Positions 18,282-28,220 of a stretch of 64,000 nucleotides of DNA are shown piece by piece (position 1 is the first letter of the stretch; each line of letters opens with the position of its first letter). This DNA is from Methanobacteriota archaeon (lineage in GTDB: Archaea > Thermoplasmatota > Thermoplasmata > Methanomassiliicoccales > Methanomassiliicoccaceae): NCBI GenBank assembly GCA_012518185.1, contig JAAYTA010000105.1:1-64000 (forward strand), written 5' to 3'. A program made the translations under genes and the position numbers. The notes below the pieces were generated by a model that was not told where the DNA came from, made no database searches, and worked only from the letters and a program-made list of their open reading frames with translations.

Positions 18282-19124
18282 CTAACCCTTGATCTCTAAT
18301 TCTTTATCTACTCTTCCGCTGGATCTAACCTTCTCAACATCATCCTTATTAGAAAGTAGTATCACAAGCTGATATCCATCCATAAATTCCAATATGGCAT
18401 CTGCTACTTGTTCTATTATATCAGAATTCATTTTCTCAAATGGCTCATCGAGAAAAATAGGGATTCCACTGCAATTCTCTCTAGCAAAAGCAATAGCAGC
18501 AGCGAGTGTCATAGCATGACACTCCTCGATGTCAACGACTGGACCATCAAGCTCTACACTTAGCTTCCCATGCTCATCAAACATGAGGCAGGTGATGGCA
18601 GAATCGAGCATCATCGATGAGAACAAGGATGTGGCTTCCATCGACGATCGTAATTGAGCATCGTGTTTATCCCAACCTCCCATCTTCTCTATTGCCACCT
18701 CTCCACCAGCTCTATCTCCATATGCAACTCTCTCCAATGAGATTCCTGACAAAATATTGGAGTGAATACATGACAATGGAAAAAGTTCCTCCCGCTTTGC
18801 ATTAAAGTCTCCATCAGGGTAGGTTATTATATCTTCCTCAAGACCGGTTGCTGATGACAAAATAATACGCTCAAGAACAGTCTGATGAGGATCATAGAAT
18901 TTTAAGGAAACCATTGTACTTTCTCCCGCATGACGTCCTTCTAAATTCATGACTTCGTTCCATGATATATTCCCGGCCAGACACCATGCAACTGATTCTA
19001 CAATGCTCGATTTCCCCATACCTTGAGGCACTTGAATAATGTCAATACCTCCCGATAAAGGAAGTTCGACCTCACCGCGAAAGCGTCGATAATTGCGAAG
19101 CACTATACTCTGGACATATGCCAT
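18282..19124 (-). CDS. Short SMC/DndD-like ABC ATPase lacking the coiled coil
   Basis: IVLRNYRRFRGEVELPL N-terminus, P-loop VPQGMGKSSIVESVAWCLAG, Walker B IPIFLDEPFEKM; only 280 aa. Confidence 0.72.
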   Translation of the reverse strand: MAYVQSIVLRNYRRFRGEVELPLSGGIDIIQVPQGMGKSSIVESVAWCLAGNISWNEVMNLEGRHAGESTMVSLKFYDPHQTVLERIILSSATGLEEDIITYPDGDFNAKREELFPLSCIHSNILSGISLERVAYGDRAGGEVAIEKMGGWDKHDAQLRSSMEATSLFSSMMLDSAITCLMFDEHGKLSVELDGPVVDIEECHAMTLAAAIAFARENCSGIPIFLDEPFEKMNSDIIEQVADAILEFMDGYQLVILLSNKDDVEKVRSSGRVDKELEIKG

Positions 19125-19396
19125 TATGATGCACTAGGTATAAGATACACTTAATCCTTCGCAGGTTATTCATAGCTTAAATCATCATCAATCAATAATA
19201 AATACTAAGATTTGATACCATATAGCTATCAAATTAGTATCTATATTTTTCAAAATGATAAGCTAATATTAATCTCATGTTAGCACATTTTCCATGATTT
19301 TCACAACAGTTGACAGAAGGTGAGGGCGATCTGAGCTAACAAAACTATTTTATCAAACCTCTCTTTAGATATGCAGTACTTATTGGAGATCTCTTG

Positions 19397-20809
19397 ATGG
19401 TTGAAAAAAGGATAGATGATAGGCAACTTGCCTTTCTGGTTGACGGAGATAATGCTTCGGCAACCCTCATTGAAGACATGTTGGCGGAAGCATCCAAGTA
19501 TGGTTCAGTCATCATTCGAAGAGTATACGGAAATTGGACAGGAGGGGGCCAAGTTAATAACTGGAAGGCCAAATTGAAAGAATATGCTCTAACACCATAT
19601 CAGCAATTTCCAAACATATCAAATCGACACATTACTAAGAATGCAACTGATATCGCACTCATAATAGATGCCATGGATATACTTCATGATGGCATCGTGC
19701 AAGGATTTGTTATTGTCTCTAGCGATTCTGACTATACTTCATTAGCTATAAAGATAAGAGAGCATGGACTATTCGTTATAGGCATTGGTAGGAAAGACAC
19801 CAATGACTCTTTCCGACGTGCTTGTGATGTTTTCGTATCCACTGAAAATCTAGGAAAGGATCAGGATGAACTCGATGAAGAAGAGAAGGCAAAGGATCGT
19901 CCTAGGAGCCAACGCAAGCAACGTCCCGTTCGAGATGCACTTGAACTCTTAAACAGAGCATTCGATTCAGCAGTAAATGATGATGGAAGGGCACTTAACG
20001 GAGATATCGGAGCTGCGCTAAGACGTTTAGATCCTGGATTTGATACGCGAACTTATGGTAAACCATCGCTCCTCAATCTCATCGAAGACCTAGACGATGT
20101 ATTTGAGGTAGAGCGCTATGATCGCGGAGTCATATATGTACAGAGGAGGGGTGAGAAGAAAGAATCAATTGATACTAAGCGGACAAGCTCCTCTCCTGAT
20201 TGCATTCCTACAATGTCTCCAGAGGATGCTCTTCCACTCATAAATCGTGCATATGAGCTAGCTGATAAAACTTCAGATGGATGGGTAGATACGTTCAGAT
20301 TATTCAGAGCAGCACGTAGAATAGACTCCTCTTTTGATAGCAGCTTTTACGGTAAGGAGAAGATATCTCATCTCCTCGAAGCACTACCATCTTATTTTAC
20401 ACTCAATCGTAGGGGTAAAAGTATGATGGTTCGGCCTACTGCATGGGCAGAAGAGGAGATAATGCAGCCTCCTGAAGTCATCGAATCAGTTAGCGAAAAG
20501 AAATCATCTGATCCAGCTCCTCATGAAACCCAATTAGAACTTAGACCTATGGAAGTCGTGCGCCTAGCTACTAAGGCTTTTGAGACTGCAGTCAAAGATG
20601 ATGGTAAAGCATTCCTGCCCCAGATGAGTAAGGAATTGAAGCGCATTGCTCCCGAGATAAACTTTAAGAGCATGGGAAAGAGCGGATTGAGAGAGTTCTT
20701 GGAGGAGTATCCTGATATATTCATTCTTCATAAAAAAGGACGTAATGTATATGTAAGTAGGAGAAAAGGGCGCCGACCTGCTCGACCTATTAGCGAACTG
20801 ATTCAATAA
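19397..20809 (+). CDS. NYN (PIN-like, LabA-type) nuclease domain with three OST-HTH/LOTUS repeats
   Basis: LAFLVDGDNAS, TDIALIIDAMD, VIVSSDSDYTSL catalytic Asp motifs; three ~70-aa repeats, each ending in a YG/MGK...L(I/L/E)...(D/S)x(F/I) LOTUS-like block. Confidence 0.85.
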   Translation: MVEKRIDDRQLAFLVDGDNASATLIEDMLAEASKYGSVIIRRVYGNWTGGGQVNNWKAKLKEYALTPYQQFPNISNRHITKNATDIALIIDAMDILHDGIVQGFVIVSSDSDYTSLAIKIREHGLFVIGIGRKDTNDSFRRACDVFVSTENLGKDQDELDEEEKAKDRPRSQRKQRPVRDALELLNRAFDSAVNDDGRALNGDIGAALRRLDPGFDTRTYGKPSLLNLIEDLDDVFEVERYDRGVIYVQRRGEKKESIDTKRTSSSPDCIPTMSPEDALPLINRAYELADKTSDGWVDTFRLFRAARRIDSSFDSSFYGKEKISHLLEALPSYFTLNRRGKSMMVRPTAWAEEEIMQPPEVIESVSEKKSSDPAPHETQLELRPMEVVRLATKAFETAVKDDGKAFLPQMSKELKRIAPEINFKSMGKSGLREFLEEYPDIFILHKKGRNVYVSRRKGRRPARPISELIQ

Positions 20810-21174
20810 ATCACTCTATCACTATATTCCATTAGAGATGGTGGAATAGGATAGAAACCTCTCAATCTATCCTGAATTATGCACTAATAATGAATATGAG
20901 ATATAATTCATAAGATGGATTCCAACAAGTCGGAGAGTCTAATCAAGCATACAGAACTATGTTATCAGCCACTCAATGAATTGATATTGTATATTTCTTA
21001 ACAATAATTATTGATTGTCGTAAAATCTAATCAATCACTTAACGTGAGAATTGATAAAGCGTCATAGGTTCATAACGCTCTACATGAGGTAATTCTATAT
21101 CGATAATGTACGGCATTTACATCAAAGAGTATTATTTGAATAAAACAATTTAAATACTCAGATATTATATCGAA

Positions 21175-22140
21175 TCATGTGGGCTTCAGCGCTTTTTTGA
21201 TCCGCCTTACTTCTCGGTTATGATCTGCCACCATCCCTTTTTTCCTGTATAAGGATAGAAGTTTTCGGCTTGCTTCTAAATCGTCGGGTAAGAGACTTAC
21301 CAAACTTTCTGCCTCGGCTATCGCCATCATAGTAAGTCCCTTGGCCTCATATGCCGCTATGCGGCCATACATAGCCTTTGGTTTTTTAGGACAAAATGCT
21401 GAGAGAAGATCACACCAATTCAGAACACGATCCCACTTATGTGATTCACTTAACACTCCAATCATATCAATACTTTTTTGGACACATGCTTCCTCTGATG
21501 GGAGTTCTTCATCCAGCAGTGGTAGGAGGCGAATAAGATTATAGTGTTTAGTTCCAACTGCATCCTCTACGCGCTGTATTGCCATTATATATTCGATCAA
21601 ATCTTGCGGCGGATCTCCCTGTCCAACTATGTCTGATTCTTGAAATATACTCATCAACTGGGCGTGATAAAGTGGCCATATGCTAGGGGCTTGCAGATGC
21701 CACATATACGTGATTAAGGAATAGAATCCATAAATTACTGATCGATCTACTTTTCCATTTGCAACCTTAAGCTCAATAAATTCCTCAGCATCTAATAACT
21801 GACCCTTAGCACACGTAAGATCTTCTGGCATGGCTCCTAATTTAATGAGAATGGGTGAGATCTCATCTACATCTATATTTAAGACGACTTCTCGAATGGC
21901 CCCTACAACCTCTCTAGGAGGGAATATATATCCTGTCTCAGTGAACGAATTATCCATGCGGTATTTCAGAGTGGCTAGATTTATGTTACCATTCTGAAAC
22001 TCATCCAGAGTATGATTTAGGATTGATAATGAATCTGAGATATTATGATCCTCATCTCCGTGGTCAAGATCCATTTCTTCTGATAGATATGCACACATGG
22101 CACGACGGAATCGATCTTTTAGAGACTCCTCAGAATTCAT
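21175..22140 (-). CDS. Hypothetical protein, TPR-like helical C-terminus
   Basis: ~320 aa ORF in coding orientation with neighbours; C-terminal AMYGRIAAYEAKGLTMMAIAEAESLVSLLPDDLEASRKLLSLYRKKG TPR-like; start 22140 or 22161. Confidence 0.6.
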   Translation of the reverse strand: MNSEESLKDRFRRAMCAYLSEEMDLDHGDEDHNISDSLSILNHTLDEFQNGNINLATLKYRMDNSFTETGYIFPPREVVGAIREVVLNIDVDEISPILIKLGAMPEDLTCAKGQLLDAEEFIELKVANGKVDRSVIYGFYSLITYMWHLQAPSIWPLYHAQLMSIFQESDIVGQGDPPQDLIEYIMAIQRVEDAVGTKHYNLIRLLPLLDEELPSEEACVQKSIDMIGVLSESHKWDRVLNWCDLLSAFCPKKPKAMYGRIAAYEAKGLTMMAIAEAESLVSLLPDDLEASRKLLSLYRKKGMVADHNREVRRIKKALKPT

Positions 22141-22166
22141 ATTATTCCTCACACCTAACAACGATA

Positions 22167-22976
22167 TTAGACTTGCTTACTACCATGAGACTGCACATGC
22201 TTCCAGGCCCGATGAAGATCTGGCCGTATATACTCTCTATCATATAGCCTTAGATCGGTGCGTTTGAAACGAACCCGATCTCTGCCGATTGGACATACCT
22301 TGATACATCTTCCACAAGGCGATACATGTTTCCGTGCAAGTGAGGCATTATATTGTGTACAAATCTCCTTCTTTGTAAGGCCTAGGGGATAATCTGTATC
22401 ATCCAGCGCTTCTACCGGACATGATCTTGAGCAGCGCATACACTTGATGCACAAATCTATATCCATTACATCATCCACCGGTAGCTCAGCAGTAGTGAAT
22501 ATAGTGCCAAGCCTCACTCTAGGGCCGTATTCGGGTGTAAGAAGCATATTATTCACACCGAAAGTACCCAATCCTGCGAGATAGGCTGCGTGTCGGTGTG
22601 AGAAAAATGCAAAGGGATTATCCTTGAGTATAGATAGGGAGCCGTAACCATCCCGGGGAACGTATATGGATGGGTAACCATGATTATCAAGGAAGCGAGC
22701 TAGACGATAGGTAGATAGATCGAGAAATGTATTAACTGTATTATATAATTCATGATAATATATAGAAGGAGCAGTTTCTATTATTGGAAGATCTATAGGG
22801 AGGCCTATAACGATCACTGAGCAGACCTCAGGCCATATAGAGAGGGGACGGAATTCTTCTGGAATCCATGGAGTGAACGGTGGGTCATTCCACCTTTCTG
22901 CTGGCGCTACACCTAGCAGTGGGATATCCATATTTTTACATTTTACTTCTAGCCGATCTCTGAGTTTGTTGCTCAT
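22167..22976 (-). CDS. 4Fe-4S protein, epoxyqueuosine-reductase-like (COG1600 type)
   Basis: DLCIKCMRCSRSCPVEAL and CGRCIKVCPIGRD; YLAGLGTFGVNNMLLTPEYGPRVRLGTIFT motif. Confidence 0.75.
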   Translation of the reverse strand: MSNKLRDRLEVKCKNMDIPLLGVAPAERWNDPPFTPWIPEEFRPLSIWPEVCSVIVIGLPIDLPIIETAPSIYYHELYNTVNTFLDLSTYRLARFLDNHGYPSIYVPRDGYGSLSILKDNPFAFFSHRHAAYLAGLGTFGVNNMLLTPEYGPRVRLGTIFTTAELPVDDVMDIDLCIKCMRCSRSCPVEALDDTDYPLGLTKKEICTQYNASLARKHVSPCGRCIKVCPIGRDRVRFKRTDLRLYDREYIRPDLHRAWKHVQSHGSKQV

Positions 22977-22991
22977 ACTTGATGAATGATG

Positions 22992-23681
22992 TTATGGAGC
23001 TAAACTACTTGCTGTGAGTGGATCTCCCGGAACAAGTTCTACTACTTCTAAGAGCTTCTCCCACTCCATAGTGGTCTCTACACATCCATCTTTGGAAGTC
23101 ACAACACCCATAGCTATCATGTCGATACTATCTGCCATTTCTAACCCCTCTTTTACTTCAAGTAGGCATCCAACTCCCACAATAGCTCTGGGATGATATT
23201 CCTTAATCATGCGCTTGATGAACGTTGATCCGGGTATTATGAAAACCATTCTTCCGTCATTCTCCAACTGATCGATGACGCTACCTATGCCGCAACGCAT
23301 ACATCGCCTACATACCAAACCCTCTGTAGTTAGATCAGCAGGGCACTTAGCAGAGCGGAGGCACTGAGGGAGAAAAATGGCTCTCTTATTCATGGGCACA
23401 GCGCAGAATTTATCATGATTCATCTGATTTCGTAGTCGAATAGTGAATGAAATGAGTTCTTTATCATCTAGCCGTAATGCCCTCCAGATAGAGCGGAGAA
23501 GTCCTTCAACTACGATTAGACCTGGCTTGATCAAATTTGGAAAATAGAATTTACCTCTTCTAATGGATATTAATGTTAAAAAGAGTATTATTAATGCATA
23601 TGATAGAATTAATATGGCGATTATCAGGATGATATATCCCAACATAAGCATCGTTTGGTCTAGAAGACTTAGAGATGGCAC
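22992..23681 (-). CDS. DUF116 family protein
   Basis: N-terminal TM then LPQCLRSAKCPADLTTEGLVCRRCMRCGIGSVID...VGVGCLLEVKEGLEMA. Confidence 0.82.
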   Translation of the reverse strand: MPSLSLLDQTMLMLGYIILIIAILILSYALIILFLTLISIRRGKFYFPNLIKPGLIVVEGLLRSIWRALRLDDKELISFTIRLRNQMNHDKFCAVPMNKRAIFLPQCLRSAKCPADLTTEGLVCRRCMRCGIGSVIDQLENDGRMVFIIPGSTFIKRMIKEYHPRAIVGVGCLLEVKEGLEMADSIDMIAMGVVTSKDGCVETTMEWEKLLEVVELVPGDPLTASSLAP

Positions 23682-23736
23682 ACTATGCGATAAGAGTAAA
23701 TGTATATTTGTTTGTAGCCCTATCTCTTCGTTAATG

Positions 23737-24600
23737 TTATTTCATATCATACGGATTCCATGTTGTAGTGCGATAATTTTGATCTAGCTTGTCTAGAATA
23801 GCAATGTCCTCCTGCGATAATGAAATATAGAGCGAGTCGAAATTCTCTTTCATATGCACTTTAGATGTAGTTTTAGGTATTGCCGCTACATTCCGCTGGA
23901 GACACCATGCAATCATCACTTGTGCGGGCGTTAAGTCATTTTTGGTCGCCACTTCTTTAATATAAGGATCATTCAGGCGTTTTCCTCGTGCCAGAGGGCT
24001 GGAAGCCTCTATAGCTATATGACTTTCTTTACATTGATCTAATACCTCATTACGCTGCAGGAAAGGATGCATCTCTACTTGATTTACTGAAGGAATTATC
24101 GAACCATGTTCTAAAATTTCTTCTAGATGAAGAGGCATAAAGTTGCTGACGCCAATGGCACGTACCATCCCTTCTTCGTATATAGACTCCAATGCTCTCC
24201 AAGTCTCCAGTCGGCTAGGCATAGGCCAATGTATCAGATATAGATCCACATAATCAATTTTGAGCAATTCTAAACTCCGTTGGAATGCGCTCTTAGTCTC
24301 TTCATAGCCCTGTTCATCATTCCATACTTTTGTAGTGATAAATATATCATCCCTATTGATACTGCTATCTCTTATCGCCTCACCCACTTCAGCCTCGTTA
24401 CGGTAGAAAGAGGCAGTATCAATATGCCTATACCCTAATGATAACGCATCTAGCACAGATCTTTTAGTAAGCTCAGGCTCCATCTTATATGTACCAAGGC
24501 CAAGAATTGGCATTTTGACGCCATTATTAAGTATAATAGAATTAGGAAAAGACATCGACCTCATTATCGTACTCATACTATTTGGACAGTTACTGATCAC
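23737..24600 (-). CDS. Aldo/keto reductase
   Basis: MPILGLGTYKM...YRHIDTASFYRNEAEVGEAIRDS...YLIHWPMP...IGVSNF. Confidence 0.92.
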   Translation of the reverse strand: MISNCPNSMSTIMRSMSFPNSIILNNGVKMPILGLGTYKMEPELTKRSVLDALSLGYRHIDTASFYRNEAEVGEAIRDSSINRDDIFITTKVWNDEQGYEETKSAFQRSLELLKIDYVDLYLIHWPMPSRLETWRALESIYEEGMVRAIGVSNFMPLHLEEILEHGSIIPSVNQVEMHPFLQRNEVLDQCKESHIAIEASSPLARGKRLNDPYIKEVATKNDLTPAQVMIAWCLQRNVAAIPKTTSKVHMKENFDSLYISLSQEDIAILDKLDQNYRTTTWNPYDMK

Positions 24601-24787
24601 CCATCATCATTGAAATAATCAATGAATACTTATTGAAAATATATTATACTAATCCATAGTATTTTAGGGCAGTCAATAATGATATCTGATAATTGGGAAC
24701 CTTAAAAAATGAATTACTTATCAATAAGACGAATTAAATTTACATATTATATTAGGTAGTAGGTACTTCCCAAGCCTATTAAATAGG

Positions 24788-26071
24788 ATGCCAACTTTTT
24801 CCAATAGAGTGCAAATGAATGGACTATCCATTGAGATCATATTACTTCAAATATTCACTCTATTCGTATTAGCCAAAGTGGCTGGCCTCATATGTGAGAG
24901 GTTCAAAGTATCATCAGTAATAGGAGAGATATTTGCTGGTATTATCGTAGCAAATACAATTCTATTCTCAGCACTTCAACTTGACGTTGATATCAGCTTG
25001 TTTGAAATATTAGCTGAACTTGGTGTAATCTTCTTACTATTTGCGGTTGGTTTAGAAACTCCCTTTAGTGAGCTAAGGAAAGTAGGTGATACGGCCACCA
25101 AGGTAGCTATTCTAGGTGTAATTCTACCTTTCTTAGCCGGATTCGCTATGTTCATGATTATAGATAATAATCTGAATGAGGCACTTTTCATCGGCGCTGC
25201 AATGGTCGCCACCAGTGTGGGTATCACAGCTCGTGTAATCAGTGATATGAATGTCACCAGAACGCTGGAATCAAGAATTATTGTTGGCGCAGCAGTCATC
25301 GACGATGTCCTTGGAATGATAGTCTTAGCGATTGTTATGGGAATAGCGGCAGGTTCTTCAGGCGGAATATTAGATATTATACTAATCTCTTTGGAAGCTG
25401 TCCTATTTGTAGTGCTAGTAATATTACTTGGATCTATACTTCTACCTAAGTTAAGAAAAAGGCTCGATAAGCGCCGAAAACCGAAATCGACGATCCATTG
25501 TGGAGACAGGAAAAAAGCATCCATATCTCCCCTTCCTCTCGCAATCATTGTATGTCTCGGTCTTGCAGTTCTAGCTACTGTTGCCGGCCTTGCTGCGATC
25601 ATTGGTGCATTTCTTGCAGGTATGGTATTTGCTGAATTCAAAGACAAGTGGCCCTGTGAAAAAGACTTTGGCCCTATCAATGATTTCTTAGTACCATTCT
25701 TCTTCCTTCATGTAGGTATGCTAGTTAATATCGAATCCTTCAGTGGAGTGCTAGGCATAGCAATAATCTTGACTCTCCTTGCTGTAGTGACCAAATGGGT
25801 GGGATGCGGATTAGGCGCCAGAAAGATGGGACGTGAATCATCCAACATAGTAGGCATTGGAATGATCCCAAGAGGGGAAGTAGGCATAATTATTGCTGCA
25901 ATTGGAGTCGGTGCAGCCTTCATCTCTGAAGAGTTATTCTCAGTAGTAGTGTTCATGTCTATGGCTACTACGATTATAGCTCCTCCATTATTGGAATGGG
26001 CTTTCCGGCGTAAAATGAAAGCCGATGGCATATGTGGCATTTCAGATAATTCATCGACAGGAAAAAAGTAG
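24788..26071 (+). CDS. CPA2/Kef-type Na+(K+)/H+ antiporter
   Basis: ~12 TM; GLETPFSELRKVG, VIDDVLGMIVLAIVMG, GMIPRGEVGIIIAAIG. Confidence 0.9.
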   Translation: MPTFSNRVQMNGLSIEIILLQIFTLFVLAKVAGLICERFKVSSVIGEIFAGIIVANTILFSALQLDVDISLFEILAELGVIFLLFAVGLETPFSELRKVGDTATKVAILGVILPFLAGFAMFMIIDNNLNEALFIGAAMVATSVGITARVISDMNVTRTLESRIIVGAAVIDDVLGMIVLAIVMGIAAGSSGGILDIILISLEAVLFVVLVILLGSILLPKLRKRLDKRRKPKSTIHCGDRKKASISPLPLAIIVCLGLAVLATVAGLAAIIGAFLAGMVFAEFKDKWPCEKDFGPINDFLVPFFFLHVGMLVNIESFSGVLGIAIILTLLAVVTKWVGCGLGARKMGRESSNIVGIGMIPRGEVGIIIAAIGVGAAFISEELFSVVVFMSMATTIIAPPLLEWAFRRKMKADGICGISDNSSTGKK

Positions 26072-26166
26072 TAGGATCATGTTCTGTATTGATCTTCAGT
26101 AAGAGTGAACACAGATAATCAAAATACCTTATGAGATTACTGTCATAGATAAATTAATATGGCTTA

Positions 26167-26184
26167 TCAAAGTGATAACTTTGA
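26167..26184. promoter_or_regulatory. Putative operator tcaaagtgataactttga
   Basis: 7-bp arms TCAAAGT/ACTTTGA with 4-bp spacer, upstream of the KamA-like gene. Confidence 0.35.
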
Positions 26185-26266
26185 CATATTATAGATAAGT
26201 TAAAACATGTAGAAATCTAACTGATTTAGTCGTTTGCACATGTAATAGGGATAAAGATTATGATAT

Positions 26267-28213
26267 ATGCCGTGTTCCATTACTTCAGATGCGAGTCATA
26301 ACTATCTTGACTTCATGTCAGTACCCGGCTCGTGCATAGAGGTGTCTTATATGAACAGTGACTCTTACCCCAGCGCAGCACAGCGAAACGATGTCTCTGA
26401 GCGACAGATCAGTGGCGTATCGCCTCTGCATACTCTGCGGTTCGAGCAGCTCAAGGAATCGGATCCTGAGATGTACGACATCTTCAAATCCTCAATGGGC
26501 TTAGAAGGAATCCGCCAAGAATTATTTCGACTACTCATCGAGCGAGAAATGAAATTATTCTCCTATGATTGTGAGATGGAGAGTATGGAGCGAGCCAATT
26601 CTCTACATTGCATCCGTGTTCTGAAGAATATATTCTCCCGCCGCAATGAGCGGCGGTCCGGACATAGTACTCTTTATCACGTAGTTGAACTAGCAAGAGA
26701 GGATGTAGAAGAAATTCAGAAGGACCGGAGAAGTCTATTTCTAGAATTATACATGTTATCTCGCGGCTCGCTCAGTAAGGCTGATATGCCCATCGAAAGG
26801 GCACCAGATTTCATGGATCAAGATGGTCGGGAAGGCGCACAAATTCGCTCTAATTTTCTAGATGTAATGGCGAAGCGCTGTGAAGATCGTATGAAATCAT
26901 ACATTTCTGGCTTAGATCCCTCAGTCGTTAAACATAGAGAAGGATCCAAGCACCGTATTCTTGAATTACTAGGAGGAGACGCCGACGATTGGAATGATTT
27001 CAAATGGCATCATAGGAATGTATTCTCTGATTCATCACTAATTTCTGAAATAGTAGATCTAACTGAGGATGAAAGGGCAGCTATCGACTTGGCCGTTGAG
27101 AATGATCTTCCATTTGGAATAACACCTTATTATCTATCCTTATTCGACCGAGACTCTTCTCGTAAATGGGATCATGCAGTCAGAGCCCAGGTAATACCTC
27201 CTCTTAGCTATGTCAACGCAGTTTTAAGTCCTAAAGTACATGGTCCTGAAGACCTGGACTTCATGAAAGAAGGTCAGACATCCCCTATAGATCTAGTGAC
27301 TCGTAGATATCCTATGATCGCAATCCTCAAGCCATACAACACTTGCGCTCAGATATGCGTATATTGCCAAAGGAATTGGGAGATAGACAATGTCACCGGC
27401 ACATACCAAGCGATGGCTCCGAGAGAAAGCATCGATCAGGCTATACAGTGGTTCCGTGAACATCCTGGAGTCACGGAAGTATTGATGACAGGAGGCGATC
27501 CCGCCTTGATGGATGATGAGATACTAGTAGATCTATTACAAGAGATCTCAGACATCGAGCATGTTAGTCGTATACGAATTGGTACTAGACTTCCCGTCGT
27601 ATTACCTATGCGTTTCACCGATCACTTAGTAGATACACTTGGCCGATTCCATCATCCGCCCCAACAAGATCTCTGCATAGTGACGCATTTCGAACATCCA
27701 TATGAGATAACTCCGGAAGCAGTTAAGGTAGTTAAAGATCTGCGCATGAATGGCTTAGCGATATACAATCAACAAGTATTCACTATAGAAAATAGTAGGA
27801 GGTTCGAAACTGCTGCAACTCGCATGTTATTAAAACAGATAGGTGTCGATCCTTACTATACGTTCAATACTAAGGGGAAGGAAGAGACTAGCTGGTATCG
27901 TGTCCCCATTTCTCGGATAATGCAAGAACGTGAGGAAGAAGCCAGATTACTTCCAGGACTATCTCGTACAGATGAGCCAGTATTCAACATCCCAGCGCTG
28001 GGGAAGAACCATTTGAGAGCATGGCAGAATCACGACCTGATTATGATCTCTCCACGGGGAGAAAGAATATATGAATTCTATCCATGGGAGAAGAATATCA
28101 CTACTGCTCCAACTTACACATATACTGACGTTCCTATTTTAGATTACTTGGAACGACTTCACGCGCGCGGAGAGGACATAGAAGAATATCGTAGTATCTG
28201 GTATTATTTCTAA
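26267..28213 (+). CDS. KamA-family radical SAM protein (lysine 2,3-aminomutase-like) with long N-terminal extension
   Basis: CAQICVYCQRNWEI cluster motif; MTGGDPALMDDEIL; 648 aa; alternative start near 26351. Confidence 0.82.
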   Translation: MPCSITSDASHNYLDFMSVPGSCIEVSYMNSDSYPSAAQRNDVSERQISGVSPLHTLRFEQLKESDPEMYDIFKSSMGLEGIRQELFRLLIEREMKLFSYDCEMESMERANSLHCIRVLKNIFSRRNERRSGHSTLYHVVELAREDVEEIQKDRRSLFLELYMLSRGSLSKADMPIERAPDFMDQDGREGAQIRSNFLDVMAKRCEDRMKSYISGLDPSVVKHREGSKHRILELLGGDADDWNDFKWHHRNVFSDSSLISEIVDLTEDERAAIDLAVENDLPFGITPYYLSLFDRDSSRKWDHAVRAQVIPPLSYVNAVLSPKVHGPEDLDFMKEGQTSPIDLVTRRYPMIAILKPYNTCAQICVYCQRNWEIDNVTGTYQAMAPRESIDQAIQWFREHPGVTEVLMTGGDPALMDDEILVDLLQEISDIEHVSRIRIGTRLPVVLPMRFTDHLVDTLGRFHHPPQQDLCIVTHFEHPYEITPEAVKVVKDLRMNGLAIYNQQVFTIENSRRFETAATRMLLKQIGVDPYYTFNTKGKEETSWYRVPISRIMQEREEEARLLPGLSRTDEPVFNIPALGKNHLRAWQNHDLIMISPRGERIYEFYPWEKNITTAPTYTYTDVPILDYLERLHARGEDIEEYRSIWYYF

Positions 28214-28220
28214 TTAAGAT

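Noticed and set aside
24976-25680. 234-aa minus-strand ORF antisense to the CPA2 antiporter
   Set aside because: Low-complexity Ile/Ala/Thr/Pro composition typical of the antisense of a TM gene; no motifs or start signal.
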